Shown: positions 35,001 to 43,312 of the stretch, piece by piece
How the letters are laid out: every line of letters begins with the position of its first letter
Position numbering within the stretch: the first letter of the stretch is position 1
NCBI GenBank assembly: GCA_035771165.1
Contig: JAWNZC010000013.1
Coordinates: 2,004,501-2,068,500, forward strand
Source of the DNA: Paragorgia papillata
Taxonomy: Eukaryota; Cnidaria; Anthozoa; Scleralcyonacea; Coralliidae
Direction: 5' to 3'
Length of the DNA: 64,000 bases
Translations under genes and position numbers: made by a program
The notes under the pieces: generated by a model
What the model saw: the letters and a program-made list of their open reading frames with translations, nothing else
What the model was told of the DNA's origin: nothing
Database searches by the model: none

Positions 35001-36343
35001 TTTTTGGCGAAATACTGTAACTTATTTTGTGTAGTGCTTGGCAAAATGGCAGCTTGGCTTGTTCTCCGCCGAATAATCCCATGGAATTCAACAAGATTCA
35101 AGAACTCCAGGAACAGGAGACAGCTAACCGTGAGAGGTCAGTTCAGCGAAGAGGACTTTCTTCGTGACAAATTGCTTGCGAATATAAGTAGAAAGCGTAT
35201 GTAGGCTAGTGTAATCTTGAGAAAGATTAGTGACTGACGTCACCTTTTCGACACAACAACTCTCAAACAAAATCTTAACTCTTATATACATAACTTGAAA
35301 CATATAAGTATAGGCGAAAACCTGGGAGAAACATTTCATTTGTCACTATAAGGATGATCGTTGCTGAGGCCGTCGAAACGTAGTCACTAGAGACCTTTAG
35401 CAAACACAACGGGAACGTCGTGATAACGTCCTTCGTACAAAAGAAATTTACATCTAAAACAAAGACAATGAACAATTTGGAGTCCCAAGAGTAATCCCTG
35501 CACCGTCCCGTTGTGCATACAACGTCAACTGATGTATCTTCACGTATTCAGGACGACCTTGACACATTGAACAGTGAAAGCTTTTCGTTGAATTTGACGT
35601 TAAGCTATATAGCGGACAGTATCTTTTAGGCCCTAAAAGCTTTTTGAAGGTCGAAACATATACATCAAGCCCAAGAAAATCCGTGTCAGTGATGCATGAT
35701 TTCTTTTAAATGTCGTAATTCAGATTGCTCGCTTCGTTCTAGCTTTGTCTAAAATCTTTGAAAGGTGGTGTTTGAAAAAATAGTTAACGTCAAACTCGGC
35801 CAACAACAACTTTCTGCATGTGTATAATACGTCGTTCTGCGTACGCTAAGATTCTTTCGTTGAGGTAACATGTACAACGATGACGATGCATGAATTCATG
35901 ATATTTTGGATTTTACATTGTATGAATTGAAGGACGTCGTCACTGACGTTCCCGTTGTCTTTGCTAAAGGTCCCTACTATCACCATCACAACCATGCATG
36001 CAACAATCTTACTCAATTGAGACCACACTAACCTAGGCGACAATTTTTTACAAATATATACACGTTTGATGAGTATAATATGTTGTTTTTTTCTATTTTA
36101 GAAGTATGAAGAAACCGTTATCTTTGATTCAAGTAAGTGAAATGGCTTGTTAAATAGAATCTGAAGGGTTTTGCAAAATAACAACAAAAACAGGACCGTT
36201 TTCTTTTTCTATCTTACTTTCAGATTGAAGATAAAGCTATTGAGCAACTGTTAGAACATTACGGCGGCCGCTTCAATGCTTGTGAGTTGATTGTGGTCCA
36301 GCGTGAAACACGACCTGAAAGAAGCCCGAATTGGGTCAACTAA
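11376..36343 (+). CDS. IBTK: IBTK: inhibitor of Bruton tyrosine kinase / CUL3 adaptor (whole gene)
   Basis: About 30 exons encode roughly 1,280 residues (human about 1,350): two N-terminal ankyrin repeats, an RCC1-type propeller, two BTB domains, a low-complexity linker and the conserved C-terminal tail. In mammals IBTK binds and inhibits BTK and acts as a CUL3 ubiquitin-ligase substrate adaptor; here only the family assignment is certain. Exons 1-15: 11376-11684, 13173-13305, 13820-13950, 14716-14826, 18553-18638, 18754-18838, 19963-20080, 21655-21686, 22332-22462, 22716-22941, 24468-24573, 25900-26441, 27108-27167, 27926-28008, 28376-28413. Remaining: 28777-28876, 29075-29124, 29212-29263, 29878-29995, 30090-30150, 30519-30692, 31475-31681, 31704-31826, 32508-32545, 33545-33649, 33731-33892, 34664-34843, 35035-35136, 36102-36132, 36224-36343. 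Reading phase agrees at almost every junction. The exceptions are 22462/22716 (phase 2 meets phase 1; a 29-bp exon at 22663-22691 would repair it) and 31681/31704. Confidence 0.95.
11823..12215. repeat. CAAT/ATCA tetranucleotide array in IBTK intron 1
   Basis: Nearly pure ATCA/CAAT tetramers with CATA variants near 12120-12165. The open frames on it (INQSINQS) are artefacts. Confidence 0.95.
12648..12968. mobile_element. hAT-type MITE in IBTK intron 1
   Basis: 321 bp flanked by a perfect 8-bp target duplication AGTGAATG (12640-12647 and 12969-12976). The ends begin CAGGGCCGTAGAGAGC and finish CTTCTCGACGCTACTG; the edges are rich in GGGCCCC. Confidence 0.88.
13388..13665 (-). repeat. tRNA-derived SINE
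   Basis: On the minus strand a tRNA-like head has GTGGCGCAGTGGTTAGTGC (A box) and GGGTTCGATTCC (B box), then a body with GGTACTCCGGTTTCCTCCTG and an A/T-rich tail. The body word resembles one in the 5S-derived SINEs of this window, suggesting a shared core domain. It is not a functional tRNA because the acceptor stem does not close. Confidence 0.75.
14040..14640. repeat. 20-bp minisatellite in IBTK intron 3
   Basis: About 28 head-to-tail units around GAGACCTTACGTTACATTGT, most regular between 14220 and 14480 and degenerate at both ends. Confidence 0.95.
14836..16649 (-). mobile_element. 5'-truncated non-LTR retrotransposon (LINE, CR1/Jockey-like RT)
   Basis: Minus-strand reverse transcriptase fragments in shifting frames: [52 protein letters not shown] and the catalytic FADDTN, then the usual C-terminal region ([31 protein letters not shown]). 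No endonuclease domain is present: the 5' end is cut at a palindromic MITE at 16654. The 3' end is a short AATA-rich tail that, read on the plus strand, begins about 10 bp after the IBTK exon 4 donor. At least two frameshifts make it inactive. The exact clade cannot be fixed by eye. Confidence 0.92.
16654..16977. mobile_element. Palindromic piggyBac-like MITE (TTAA target)
   Basis: 324 bp flanked by TTAA on both sides (16650-16653, 16978-16981). Its arms of about 150 bp are nearly perfect inverted copies starting AGTGCCTATGTCATCCTCAG. Its left flank is the interrupted 5' end of the LINE. Confidence 0.9.
17180..17480. mobile_element. MITE with GACGACCAAG ends, copy 1
   Basis: Inverted ends AAGTCCCGCACAGACGACCA and GGTCGTCTGTGCGGGGCTT, with internal repeats of TTTTCCTTGACAAG. 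A second copy lies at 49018-49366. Confidence 0.8.
17791..18146 (-). repeat. 5S rRNA-derived SINE, copy 1
   Basis: The minus-strand head contains AAGCCCGGTTAGACGGGGTT and TACTTGGATGGGTGACCGC, the internal promoter words of 5S rRNA, followed by a non-rRNA body with GTTCTCCGGTTTTCCTCC. The first part of the 5S gene is replaced by GGTGGCGTGTGCTG, so it is a SINE rather than a 5S gene. Confidence 0.88.
18296..18450. repeat. Small inverted-repeat element
   Basis: Ends AGAGCAAAGTGAAAAGGTGG and CTAGCTTTTCACTTTGCTCT are inverted relatives; the inside contains CTCCGCTCGAAACGTCAG, a word that recurs in degraded pieces near 5.9 and 39.5 kb. Confidence 0.6.
18880..19937. repeat. 1-kb CAT/CAA trinucleotide array in IBTK intron 6
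   Basis: Runs of CAT broken regularly by CAACAACAC. All six frames stay open over long distances for this reason and none is coding. Confidence 0.97.
20880..21104. mobile_element. Harbinger-like MITE, copy 1 (AGCCC ends)
   Basis: Flanked by TTA on both sides; inverted ends AGCCCGAATCAAACGAGAAC and TTGCGTTCTCGTTTGATTAG. Sister copies are at 33917-34124 (TTA flanks) and 42577-42793 (TAA flanks). Confidence 0.85.
21244..21315. repeat. TATG then TA microsatellite
   Basis: About 13 TATG units followed by about 10 TA units. Confidence 0.95.
21620..21808. repeat. Inverted duplication enclosing IBTK exon 8
   Basis: The left arm (21620-21710) contains the acceptor, the 32-bp exon (21655-21686) and the GTAAGA donor. 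The right arm (21720-21808) is its inverted copy with few changes, including GTTCTTACCACGTTGTGACG and ATCTATAACTGAACAGACAA. The loop is about 10 bp. Either a palindromic MITE has become an exon here or the exon was copied in inverted orientation. Confidence 0.85.
21847..22256. mobile_element. Harbinger-like MITE with GTTTACATGAAGCGG ends
   Basis: Flanked by TAA; the left end starts GTTTACATGAAGCGGATTGA and the right end finishes AATCCGCTTCATGTAAACAG then GGCC. The left end has lost the terminal GGGCC. It is preceded by a TA run. Confidence 0.75.
23123..23640. mobile_element. ACTCACTC-rich MITE split by a 5S-SINE
   Basis: Left arm ATTCTAAAAGCTCACTCACG to CTCTCTAACCATTCAG; right arm ATGGTTAGAGAGTGAGTGTA to GTGAGCTTTTAGAATACAGG. 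Between them sits a complete 5S-derived SINE, so the SINE inserted after the MITE. Confidence 0.85.
23236..23590 (+). repeat. 5S rRNA-derived SINE, copy 2
   Basis: Head GTTAAGCCCGGTTAGACGGG and GTACTTGGATGGGTGACCGC, body with GGTTCTCCGGTTTTCCTCCC, tail CCTTTATCCTTTA. It is the least damaged of the five copies seen here and nearly matches copy 1. Confidence 0.9.
23714..24302. mobile_element. MITE with TAGACCTTATT ends, long copy
   Basis: 589 bp from TAGACCTTATTAAAAAATGG to GTCATTTGAATAAGGTCTA, with an internal inverted section around AAACCGAGGTCTTG and CAAGACCGAGGTTTAA. Confidence 0.75.
24638..25122. mobile_element. piggyBac-like MITE, copy 1 (TTAA target)
   Basis: Flanked by TTAA (24634-24637, 25123-25126). 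Ends AGTGCTTATGAAACGAAAAT and CGTTTCATAAGCACT; long imperfect palindrome. Relatives: 44902-45525, a right half at 40150-40475 and a left half from 50627. Confidence 0.88.
25578..25758. mobile_element. MITE with TAGACCTTATT ends, short copy 1
   Basis: 181 bp, TAA on both sides, ends TAGACCTTATTCAAAAATGG and GGCCATTTTTGAATAAGGTC. The copy at 47009-47191 is almost identical. Confidence 0.85.
26547..27076. mobile_element. hAT-type MITE next to IBTK exon 13
   Basis: 530 bp with a perfect 8-bp duplication ATGCTGCC (26539-26546, 27077-27084). The ends AAGTGGCGTAAC and GTTACGCCACTG match the hAT form CAGTGGCGTAAC except for one decayed base on the left. The right end lies only 31 bp before exon 13. 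Confidence 0.92.
27355..27735. repeat. GGTGAT/GGTGGT hexa- and trinucleotide array in IBTK intron 13
   Basis: Irregular purine/TG-rich trinucleotide repeat; its open frames on both strands are artefacts. Confidence 0.95.
28918..29045. repeat. CTTC tetranucleotide array in IBTK intron 16
   Basis: CTTG then CTTC tetramers, ending about 30 bp before the exon 17 acceptor. Confidence 0.95.
29513..29807. mobile_element. MITE with GTTGCTCGTAT ends
   Basis: Ends AAGGTGAAGTAATACGAGCA and TGCTCGTATCACCTCACCTT are inverted relatives; inside are many GTTGCAAGTTGAA words. A decayed partial copy lies at 59030-59215. Confidence 0.7.
30188..30466. repeat. Pentanucleotide series in IBTK intron 20
   Basis: Blocks of TTTTG, TTTCG, TTCTG, CTCTG, TTCCG, CCCTG and TCCTG pentamers succeed each other, each block differing from the last by one base. 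Confidence 0.97.
30735..31335. repeat. GTAG, GGTT and GTTT tetranucleotide arrays in IBTK intron 21
   Basis: GGTT runs surround about 43 uninterrupted GTAG units (30800-30953); a GTTT block follows at 31257-31330. Between them sits the 3' half of a 5S-derived SINE on the minus strand. Confidence 0.95.
31126..31250 (-). repeat. 5S-derived SINE, copy 3 (3' part only)
   Basis: Nearly identical, on the minus strand, to the 3' part of the copy at 44499-44813, including TTATGTCGTGCACTTTTAAC and a CATTACTCATTACTCATTAC tail. Its 5S head is absent, as in a 5'-truncated retrocopy. Confidence 0.88.
31985..32285. repeat. GCAA then CCAA tetranucleotide arrays in IBTK intron 23
   Basis: About 27 GCAA units (31985-32095) are followed by about 40 CCAA units (32120-32280) with CCAG variants. 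Confidence 0.96.
32930..33430. repeat. Inverted-repeat cluster around CTGTATCGGGGTATACAGAC
   Basis: A palindrome at about 32936-33016 (GTGGCCGTTCTGTATCGGGG and its inverse) and a second at about 33300-33425 built of GTGTCTGTAAATGTGATACA units. They look like related decayed MITEs in IBTK intron 24. Confidence 0.65.
33917..34124. mobile_element. Harbinger-like MITE, copy 2
   Basis: Same family as 20880-21104, TTA on both sides, right end TTCTCGTTTGATTAGGGCT; the left end has an internal deletion. Confidence 0.82.
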
Positions 36344-36356
36344 TTTATATCCTTAA

Positions 36357-36876
36357 AGGGTATTGGCAGTAAAAATTAAGTTTGTCTCATTTGAAAGGAC
36401 TCGTCAAATGGTATAAGAAGACCTTTTACAATTTTTCCGTATCTGTTTTGGTTTGGGAAATATTTCGACCAAAGACAGCGTGCTGTCCGCCATCTTGGAA
36501 TTATTTTCGATATGCATGTGACATCATAAGCAGGGTAAAGTGGAATTTTTATCTTGCCAACCTTATGACATTATGAGCTAGAAACTCGATTTTGGTGCAC
36601 TATTTCCATTTTAAATTGACCCACAACATTTAGAAAGCCTTCCGTGGAAATTTGGTCACCCACGGAGTAGTTTCATCAGGTTTACCCTGCTTGTGACGTC
36701 ACCAATTTCCCAGTTAATTAGACCCGATATCACAACAAGATGGCGGACAGCACGCTGTCTTTGGTCGAACTATTTCAAAACACAAGAAAGATACAGAAAA
36801 ATTACAAAAGGTCTTCTTATACCATTTGACGAGTTCTTTCAAATGGGACAAATTTAATTTTTATTGCCAATACCCT
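36357..36876. mobile_element. piggyBac-like MITE just after the IBTK stop
   Basis: 520 bp with TTAA at 36353-36356 and 36877-36880, ends AGGGTATTGGCAGTAAAAAT and TTTTTATTGCCAATACCCT, arms a long imperfect palindrome. It starts 13 bp past the TAA of IBTK, so it probably lies in the 3' untranslated region. Same family as 61691-62127. Confidence 0.9.
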
Positions 36877-37120
36877 TTAACAAAGAAATTAAAGAGTGTA
36901 GAAATTTAAAAATGTACATGATTTTTAATCGAGAATATTGACAAGATTGCACGCTATTTTTATACTGAACGCTATATGATAACTGATTCACAAACGCTTT
37001 AATTTTCAGTACATTGCTTGCTCGGTTTAAGACATTTACATATAGCATGCGTATTTGCCTTTGGCAGTATAAATGTTCCGAAGTGCATCGAATACATTTA
37101 AATGCAATTTACGTTCAGCT

Positions 37121-38215
37121 GTCTGAGTCCCAGTAGCTTAATGGTAAGAGCGCCTTACCACGGTAATTACAAGGTTGAATTGTGAGTTGTACGCCTGCAT
37201 ATTCAACCTACGTTCACCCATCTGAGTCCCTGTCCCTCAATGGTTAGAGCATCTCCCCGGCGATCAGAAGGTCGTGGGTTGTACAGTGCACATATCAACC
37301 TGCGTTCAGCCATGTGAGTCCCAGTATATAGCTCAATGGTTAGAGCGTCTTACCGGTGAGAAGGTTGTCGGTTGTACACATATTCAACCTGTACGTTCAG
37401 CCATCCGAGTCCCAGTAGCTCACAGGCAGTGCTGTAAAAGTTACATAATTTTTGTAACTAGTTACAGTTACAGTTACATCGTTAGAAAAGTAACTAGTTA
37501 CCGATAAACGTTACAATGAAAAGAAAATAACTAGTTACAGTTACAAAGTTACTTCAAAAAATTTGTAACTAGTTACAAAGTTACATTCCTTTGTCCGTGT
37601 TACTAGAATCGACAAAGAAATTACTGGTTTTTAGATGCCAGTATACCATAATTATGTTTTACAGCTAAATACCTAAATATAGTTGTCACTAAGCTGTACA
37701 TAATGTACCTTTATTATTATATCAAAACCATTTTTATCAAGAAAGAATGACATCCTCAACTGAATATCAGTAACTATAGTCAAATTTTTTAACCAAATAT
37801 TGTAACTAGTTGCAGTTCTTTAAAAAAGTAACTAGTTATAGTTACTTCTTCAAAAAGTAACTAGTTATAGTTACAGTTACTTCTTCAGAAAAAGTAACTA
37901 GTTTCAGTTACAGTTACTTAAAAATGTAACTAGTTACTTGTAACGAAGTTACTCACAGCACTGCTCACAGGCAATCAGAAACTTGCGAGTTCCACATGTT
38001 TAACACATGTTCCATCATCTGAGTCCCAGTAGCTCAATGGTTAGAGCCTCTCACCATGAGTGATCAGAAGGTCGTGGGTTGTATTTAACCTACGTTCAAC
38101 CATCTTCATGAGTATCAGTATAGCGCAATGGTTAGAGAGTCTTACCGTTGGTTATAGAAGCTTATGGGTTGGACACCTACGTTCAGTCATTAGAGCATCT
38201 CACCAGCGATCAGAC
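37121..38215 (+). repeat. Tandem tRNA-like units
   Basis: At least six units of about 90-100 bp around GAGTCCCAGTAGCTCAATGG, TTAGAGCGTCT and AGAAGGTCGTGGGTTGTA, with the spacer TTCAACCTACGTTCAGCCAT. The first words correspond to a tRNA A box and arm, the last to a degenerate B box. Units begin near 37122, 37221, 37312, 37403, 38018 and 38105. A hAT MITE splits the fourth unit. No unit keeps a full clover leaf, so these are tRNA relics or a tRNA-derived satellite, not tRNA genes. Confidence 0.7.
37427..37963. mobile_element. hAT-type MITE inside the tRNA-like array
   Basis: 537 bp, perfect 8-bp duplication CTCACAGG (37419-37426, 37964-37971), ends CAGTGCTGTAAAAGTTAC and CACAGCACTG. The interior is dominated by GTAACTAGTTACAGTTAC words. 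Confidence 0.93.
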
Positions 38216-38645
38216 ACCGTTCATCTTGGCAACGCAATGTCACGACGCGTGAAACGACTTCTTTCCGACGGGTAAAAAGCGTGACCGATCAAAAATTAAA
38301 AGAAAAACCCAACACGGAAGAAAAATCGGACACAAACACAAACTCGACCAAACAACATCAAATCACTTTAATAGTTTTCAATACCAAGGCATTTTCACAG
38401 CTCTATCTTAATTCTAGTATTGCTCACTGTTGCTAGCTTAGCTTATACAAAACTAACAAGTCTTGCGGGTACCTGCCGTTTTTTGAACTTGCAAACAGTA
38501 ATTATTTGAAAAGCGTCGTCTTGTTTCGTAGTAATGGACGGGATTTTTACTATTCACGAATTCCGATCGCTTTCCGAAGCATCCTGGCTGTAATCCGATA
38601 TTTGCCGTGAAACGTTTGCCGGAGAATGCGAGGAGATTTCTGGCC

Positions 38646-41600
38646 ATGGGTGAGTTTTTTTGGTGACTTTGTGTAGATATAACAATCTATAATGTGAGAT
38701 TGTCACAGCTGGACGATTAATTCCATCTTAAAAGCCGATACCTGTGTTTTGTGAGCTTTTGATCTTTGATTTTCGTATTTTATCTATTTTTAGTATGCTG
38801 GAAACTCGTTGCCACAGTATTGGTGTATTTTGTTCTGTCAAACACTGTCTCGATTACGAAAGGTGGGAAAACGTCTATATATTTTAAGCCCTGATTTATC
38901 GATGATATGAGAACGGAGGAGAAGTCACAATTTTCGCTGTTGTCTTGTCACAAACTTTCATGTATTCTCATAGACTCTTATGTATCGAGTCTGAACTGGT
39001 TTTATAGTCCGTTTCAGCTTGCTTTTGAAATCCGATACGTATAATTGAAATGAACATTCCGAACTTACCTTGCAATGTTCCGAACTACGTTGCGAGGTAG
39101 ATACAAATTTAAGTCGGCAATTTGTTTCTGCTTAACCAAGTATCTATTATTATATTCTATACAACAAATAATCTTCTTCTCCGTGATTTTACCAGAGGAA
39201 TTCGAACTTCACGACGAACTTCACAACGAACTTCGCGAACTTCCGTACCAAGTTCCCAACCTTCCAACGAATGTTGACAAACGAATTTCAAAAGCAAGCT
39301 GAAACTGACTATAATTCCATTTGTAACTTCGCCTAGTTTGACCGTTTATGGGAATCTACACGACTGCTGAAACTGTGCTTAAAGCACAGGCTTAATCTGC
39401 AGTATTATAATTTGAGAGTGTTGGGTAGATCCAAATGAAAAGACAGTAAACTGCCGAGAATAGTTATGATAACGAAATACTGACGATTAAGGCGAGCGGA
39501 GCTCTTCATCAGAGTTATCCAAAGTATTATAATTGCTGGTTTTATGTCAGGTACACGCGTAAAAACGCACAACTTGTTCACGGTTGTCAACAGGCGTGAA
39601 CAATGTTGTGCTGCTCGCCGTGAAGAAGTTGTCAACAAGTTGTTCACTTATGGTTCGAACAACTTGTTCACGGATAAATCAACAGTCATGAACAAGTTGT
39701 TCCAACAGCACTTTTTTATAGCCAACAACGTTGTTCGCACATGATACAACATGTTGTAACAGCATGACGAAATAACAACGATGAACAACAATGTTACAAC
39801 AATGGTGAACATGGTTGATGTATCAACACGTTCTTCGGTTGTTACAACATGTGTGAACAACGGTTGTTGTTTCATCAAGCTGTAACAACTTGTTGAAACA
39901 ATGATGAACAATGTTGTTCACATATGTCAACAAGTTACAGCATTGTTCAGGCAACAATGCTGTAACAACTTGCGAGATTTTTACGCGTGTATTTGGTATA
40001 GCCAAATCTATATAAATTGAAACACGTTACAATAATAAAAACAACAATAAAATATCTACAATGTCGTATCTACGTATCTACTATATATTAAAAATGAAAA
40101 TCTTACTGTACAATGTCAAACAGAATTAACGTTCTTTACAATGTCATAATTATTATTTTTGTTTCGTTGAGATATTTCAGTTTCTTTAATATGCAAATAA
40201 AACATTTGACGTCGTACGTGCTTAATGAGTTATCAGAGAAGGTTGTGTATCTTTTCTATTATCAAAGATTATCGCTTAAAATTCTACATGATTGGTGTTG
40301 ATTTGATAATAGCAACGATATATATAACCATCTTCGATAAGTCATTATGCACATATGACGTCAAAATGTTTAATTTGCATATCAAACAACCTGAAATATC
40401 TCAACAACGAAGCAAGGAAACAAAAAACTGCAAAAGGTGTTAGACAGACTTTATTTTCGTTTCATAGGCACTTCACGACTTTCGTTCAATCCCATTGGGT
40501 TTTAATTATTTCCATTTAATCGATTATTTTGTCGTTGCAGTTAATTTGAAATATCGGTCACGTATACGTGTTTGTTATGATCATTTCCCCTTTTTTTTAG
40601 TAGCTGAGATAAGTCACAAAGGGCAAACGTATACTAGAAACAGAAGACTAAATGGCACTCCACGTTTTAGCAAGCGTTCAGCGACAAACGACGGAGGCAA
40701 ACACTTTCACAGGACAACGAAGAACAGTACAGCTATAGATACCAGTGATTTATGCGGCCACGGTTCAACTAAAAATGACTTAATAAACTCGTTCGAGTGC
40801 ACGAAACTGAAACTTCGATTAAAGCGGGGGGAAATATGGCTTTCAAAATTACGTCGCAATCGGACGAGGGAAACGAACGGAGCCACGAGAACGCTTGTTA
40901 TTGTTAAAGGAAACCAGGAGATTAACAGCAACTATGTTAAACAGCACAGCGACTTTAGACCAGTGCTTAAAGCGCTCCGACAACGGATCAAGGTTTTGAA
41001 AACGCGGAAGCGAAAACCAGATGAAAACAATGCCATCAAGCCGGGAGTGACTACTGATACCGTCGCGACATCACGGCACGTTATGGGATACTCCACTTCG
41101 CGGAAACTCCCCGAACCTTCCGTTGCGAAGAAGGCTTCGCACGAAACATTGGCTGGCAAGAAACGGGAAGTGGACAGTTACGGGCCAACGGAAGTGACGG
41201 AGTTGCGTACGTCATCGAGCAAGGATAAACACCAGTGGGAGATTCTCGGAACTATACATGCGTACGAAGTACCCAGCAAAGTAGTTCCCAAACCCAATTC
41301 TAATACGTCGATATCGGAGAAACAGCAAACTTCGGTAGATTCTTTGAACGAGAAGTCGTTATCAAAGCTTCCTCTGTACGACGATAGAGTGTTAAAGGAG
41401 GCAACTTCGGGTTTACGTATTTTCGTCAATATTTCTTCAAAAGATCATGATAATGAGCAGGACAAGAAGCCTGCTAAAACTGCTGACTTGGCGTCATCGA
41501 AAAGCGGCGACGACCCCAAGATCGACAACTTGTCGTCGAGTATTTCCGTGGATGATTTACTCAACGGCGACGATACGAAATCTTCCGAGCAAATCAATCG

Positions 41601-43277
41601 GTTGCTTTCCGGCGACAAGGCGAGCGATGTTTTGGCCAATGAGGTCGCGCAACTGCTTACGGATGACCCGACAGGCTCGAGCGAAGATCCCCGGGTGTTT
41701 GCCCATGATGTCGCTGTTGTCCCCGACGATTCATCGACCGCTGACGTCGGGCCACCGACCAGCTCCGAACGTTTGTCGACGATGTCCGATATTTCGGCTG
41801 TCGCTCCCGATCTGACGGTGCCGTCTTCGGAGAAGTCGTCGTCTCCGAGCGTGGCGAGTGCGACACAACAGTGTCTGGCTAAGAGAGGAGGAGACTCTAC
41901 GCAATGTTCTATTTCTTTAATCTGTTGTTCTGTGTGTTGTCCTACAGGTAAGTCACAGTTATAAAGTAGGTTATGTCTTACATACGTTGTGCTCGCTGGA
42001 GTTGTGAGCGCCGAGTAAGAGCCTGGGTACGAGGTTGTATCAACGGAAGCGTCTTATGATAAGTTGTACTACTTGAGGAAACCGGGATCCCGCTTTGCTG
42101 GGACGGGACGAAAAACGTCCCGGCAAACATCTTTCCATATAAACGGAACGGGATAAATATGAGAGATATACATGGCGGGATCCCGTTTAACGTCCCGTCC
42201 CGGCAAACGTCCCGTCCCGCCTCCCATGTAAACAGCCTGCCTCCTCCGCAGGCCCTCGTTGCATCATGGACAGGTCACACTTGAGAGGGCCTGCCAGATC
42301 CTGTACACAAAATGGGGACTGATCCCATTATGCACAGCGAGACTAGGCCCTAGAGGCGATAGTTTTGAGAGTTTTGTAATTATCGGCCCCTTATTTCGTA
42401 TGTTTTAGATTCTTGTCCTCTGAAAGATATCTTCAAGAAGGAAGACATTCCAGGTACATTTTCTTTCAACGTTTTCTGTGAAATGAAAGTAGCGTGCTGC
42501 GTAGGCAGTGTTGAAACAACAATCGAAATATACTAAGGTTAGATATATTGCCGAAACAGAGAACGTAGAAGTCTAAAGCCCTAATCAAGTCGTCGCAAGT
42601 TGGCATGCAGTCACGCTATCTCAGCCAGCCGCCCTGAATAATTTCCCGAAAATATTATGTACCGTGACAAAGTTAAAACTTCTTTAAAACATTCATGAAA
42701 CCTTTATTTTGTTAATTTGGGTGTTCGAACGACCGCCACAGAAATTTGTGACTGCCAACTTGTGATGACTTGCGTTCTCGTTTGATTACGGCTTAACGTT
42801 TCGAGCGAAGACCCTTCGTCAGAGAGAAACTTGACGAAGGCCTTCGCTTGAAACGTTCTCTGTTTCGGCAGAATATCTAACCTTACTATATTTTGTTTTC
42901 TGTGAAAGTTTGTTTTGACAGTGAGTGAACACTAATTGTTGTTTTTTTCTTTATTTTGTTAGAGGATTGTAAATGTAAAAGGCAGATAGGTAAGAAAATG
43001 ACGAGGAAAATGTAAATTATCTTTCTTTTCCCCCCTATTTTTATTTGCATTTTTATTTCTATTTTTGATTTCTATTTTGAAACGCACGTGCATATAAGGA
43101 CGGAAGAATATGGATGGAGTAACAAACAAACAAACAGACAAACAAACAAACAAACAAACAAACAAACAAACAAACAAACAAACAAACAAACAAACAAACA
43201 AACAAACAAACAAACAAAAACAAACGAACAGACAGACAGACAGACAGACAGACAGACCTACAGACAGACAGGCAGGC

Positions 43278-43312
<35 letters not shown>

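Larger units (their letters stand above)
30519..36343 (+). other. IBTK: IBTK C-terminal linker and tail (exons 21-30)
   Basis: Exon 21 holds a basic [18 protein letters not shown] stretch. Exon 22 is acidic and ends [10 protein letters not shown], like human YNLSDII. Later anchors are [11 protein letters not shown] (human DLRTIME), [37 protein letters not shown] and [15 protein letters not shown], ending NWVN and TAA at 36341-36343. Most introns from exon 24 on are phase 2. Exon 22 and the open stretch at 31704-31826 are separated by only 22 bp (31682-31703), which starts GT and ends AG but is too short for a normal intron. Confidence 0.88.

Noticed and set aside
37312..37400. Functional tRNA genes
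   Set aside because: A and B box relics only; stems and anticodon arm do not close.
39075..39302. 75-residue frame as a gene A exon
   Set aside because: Sits in a MITE with inverted ends; using it would break the phase-1 chain.
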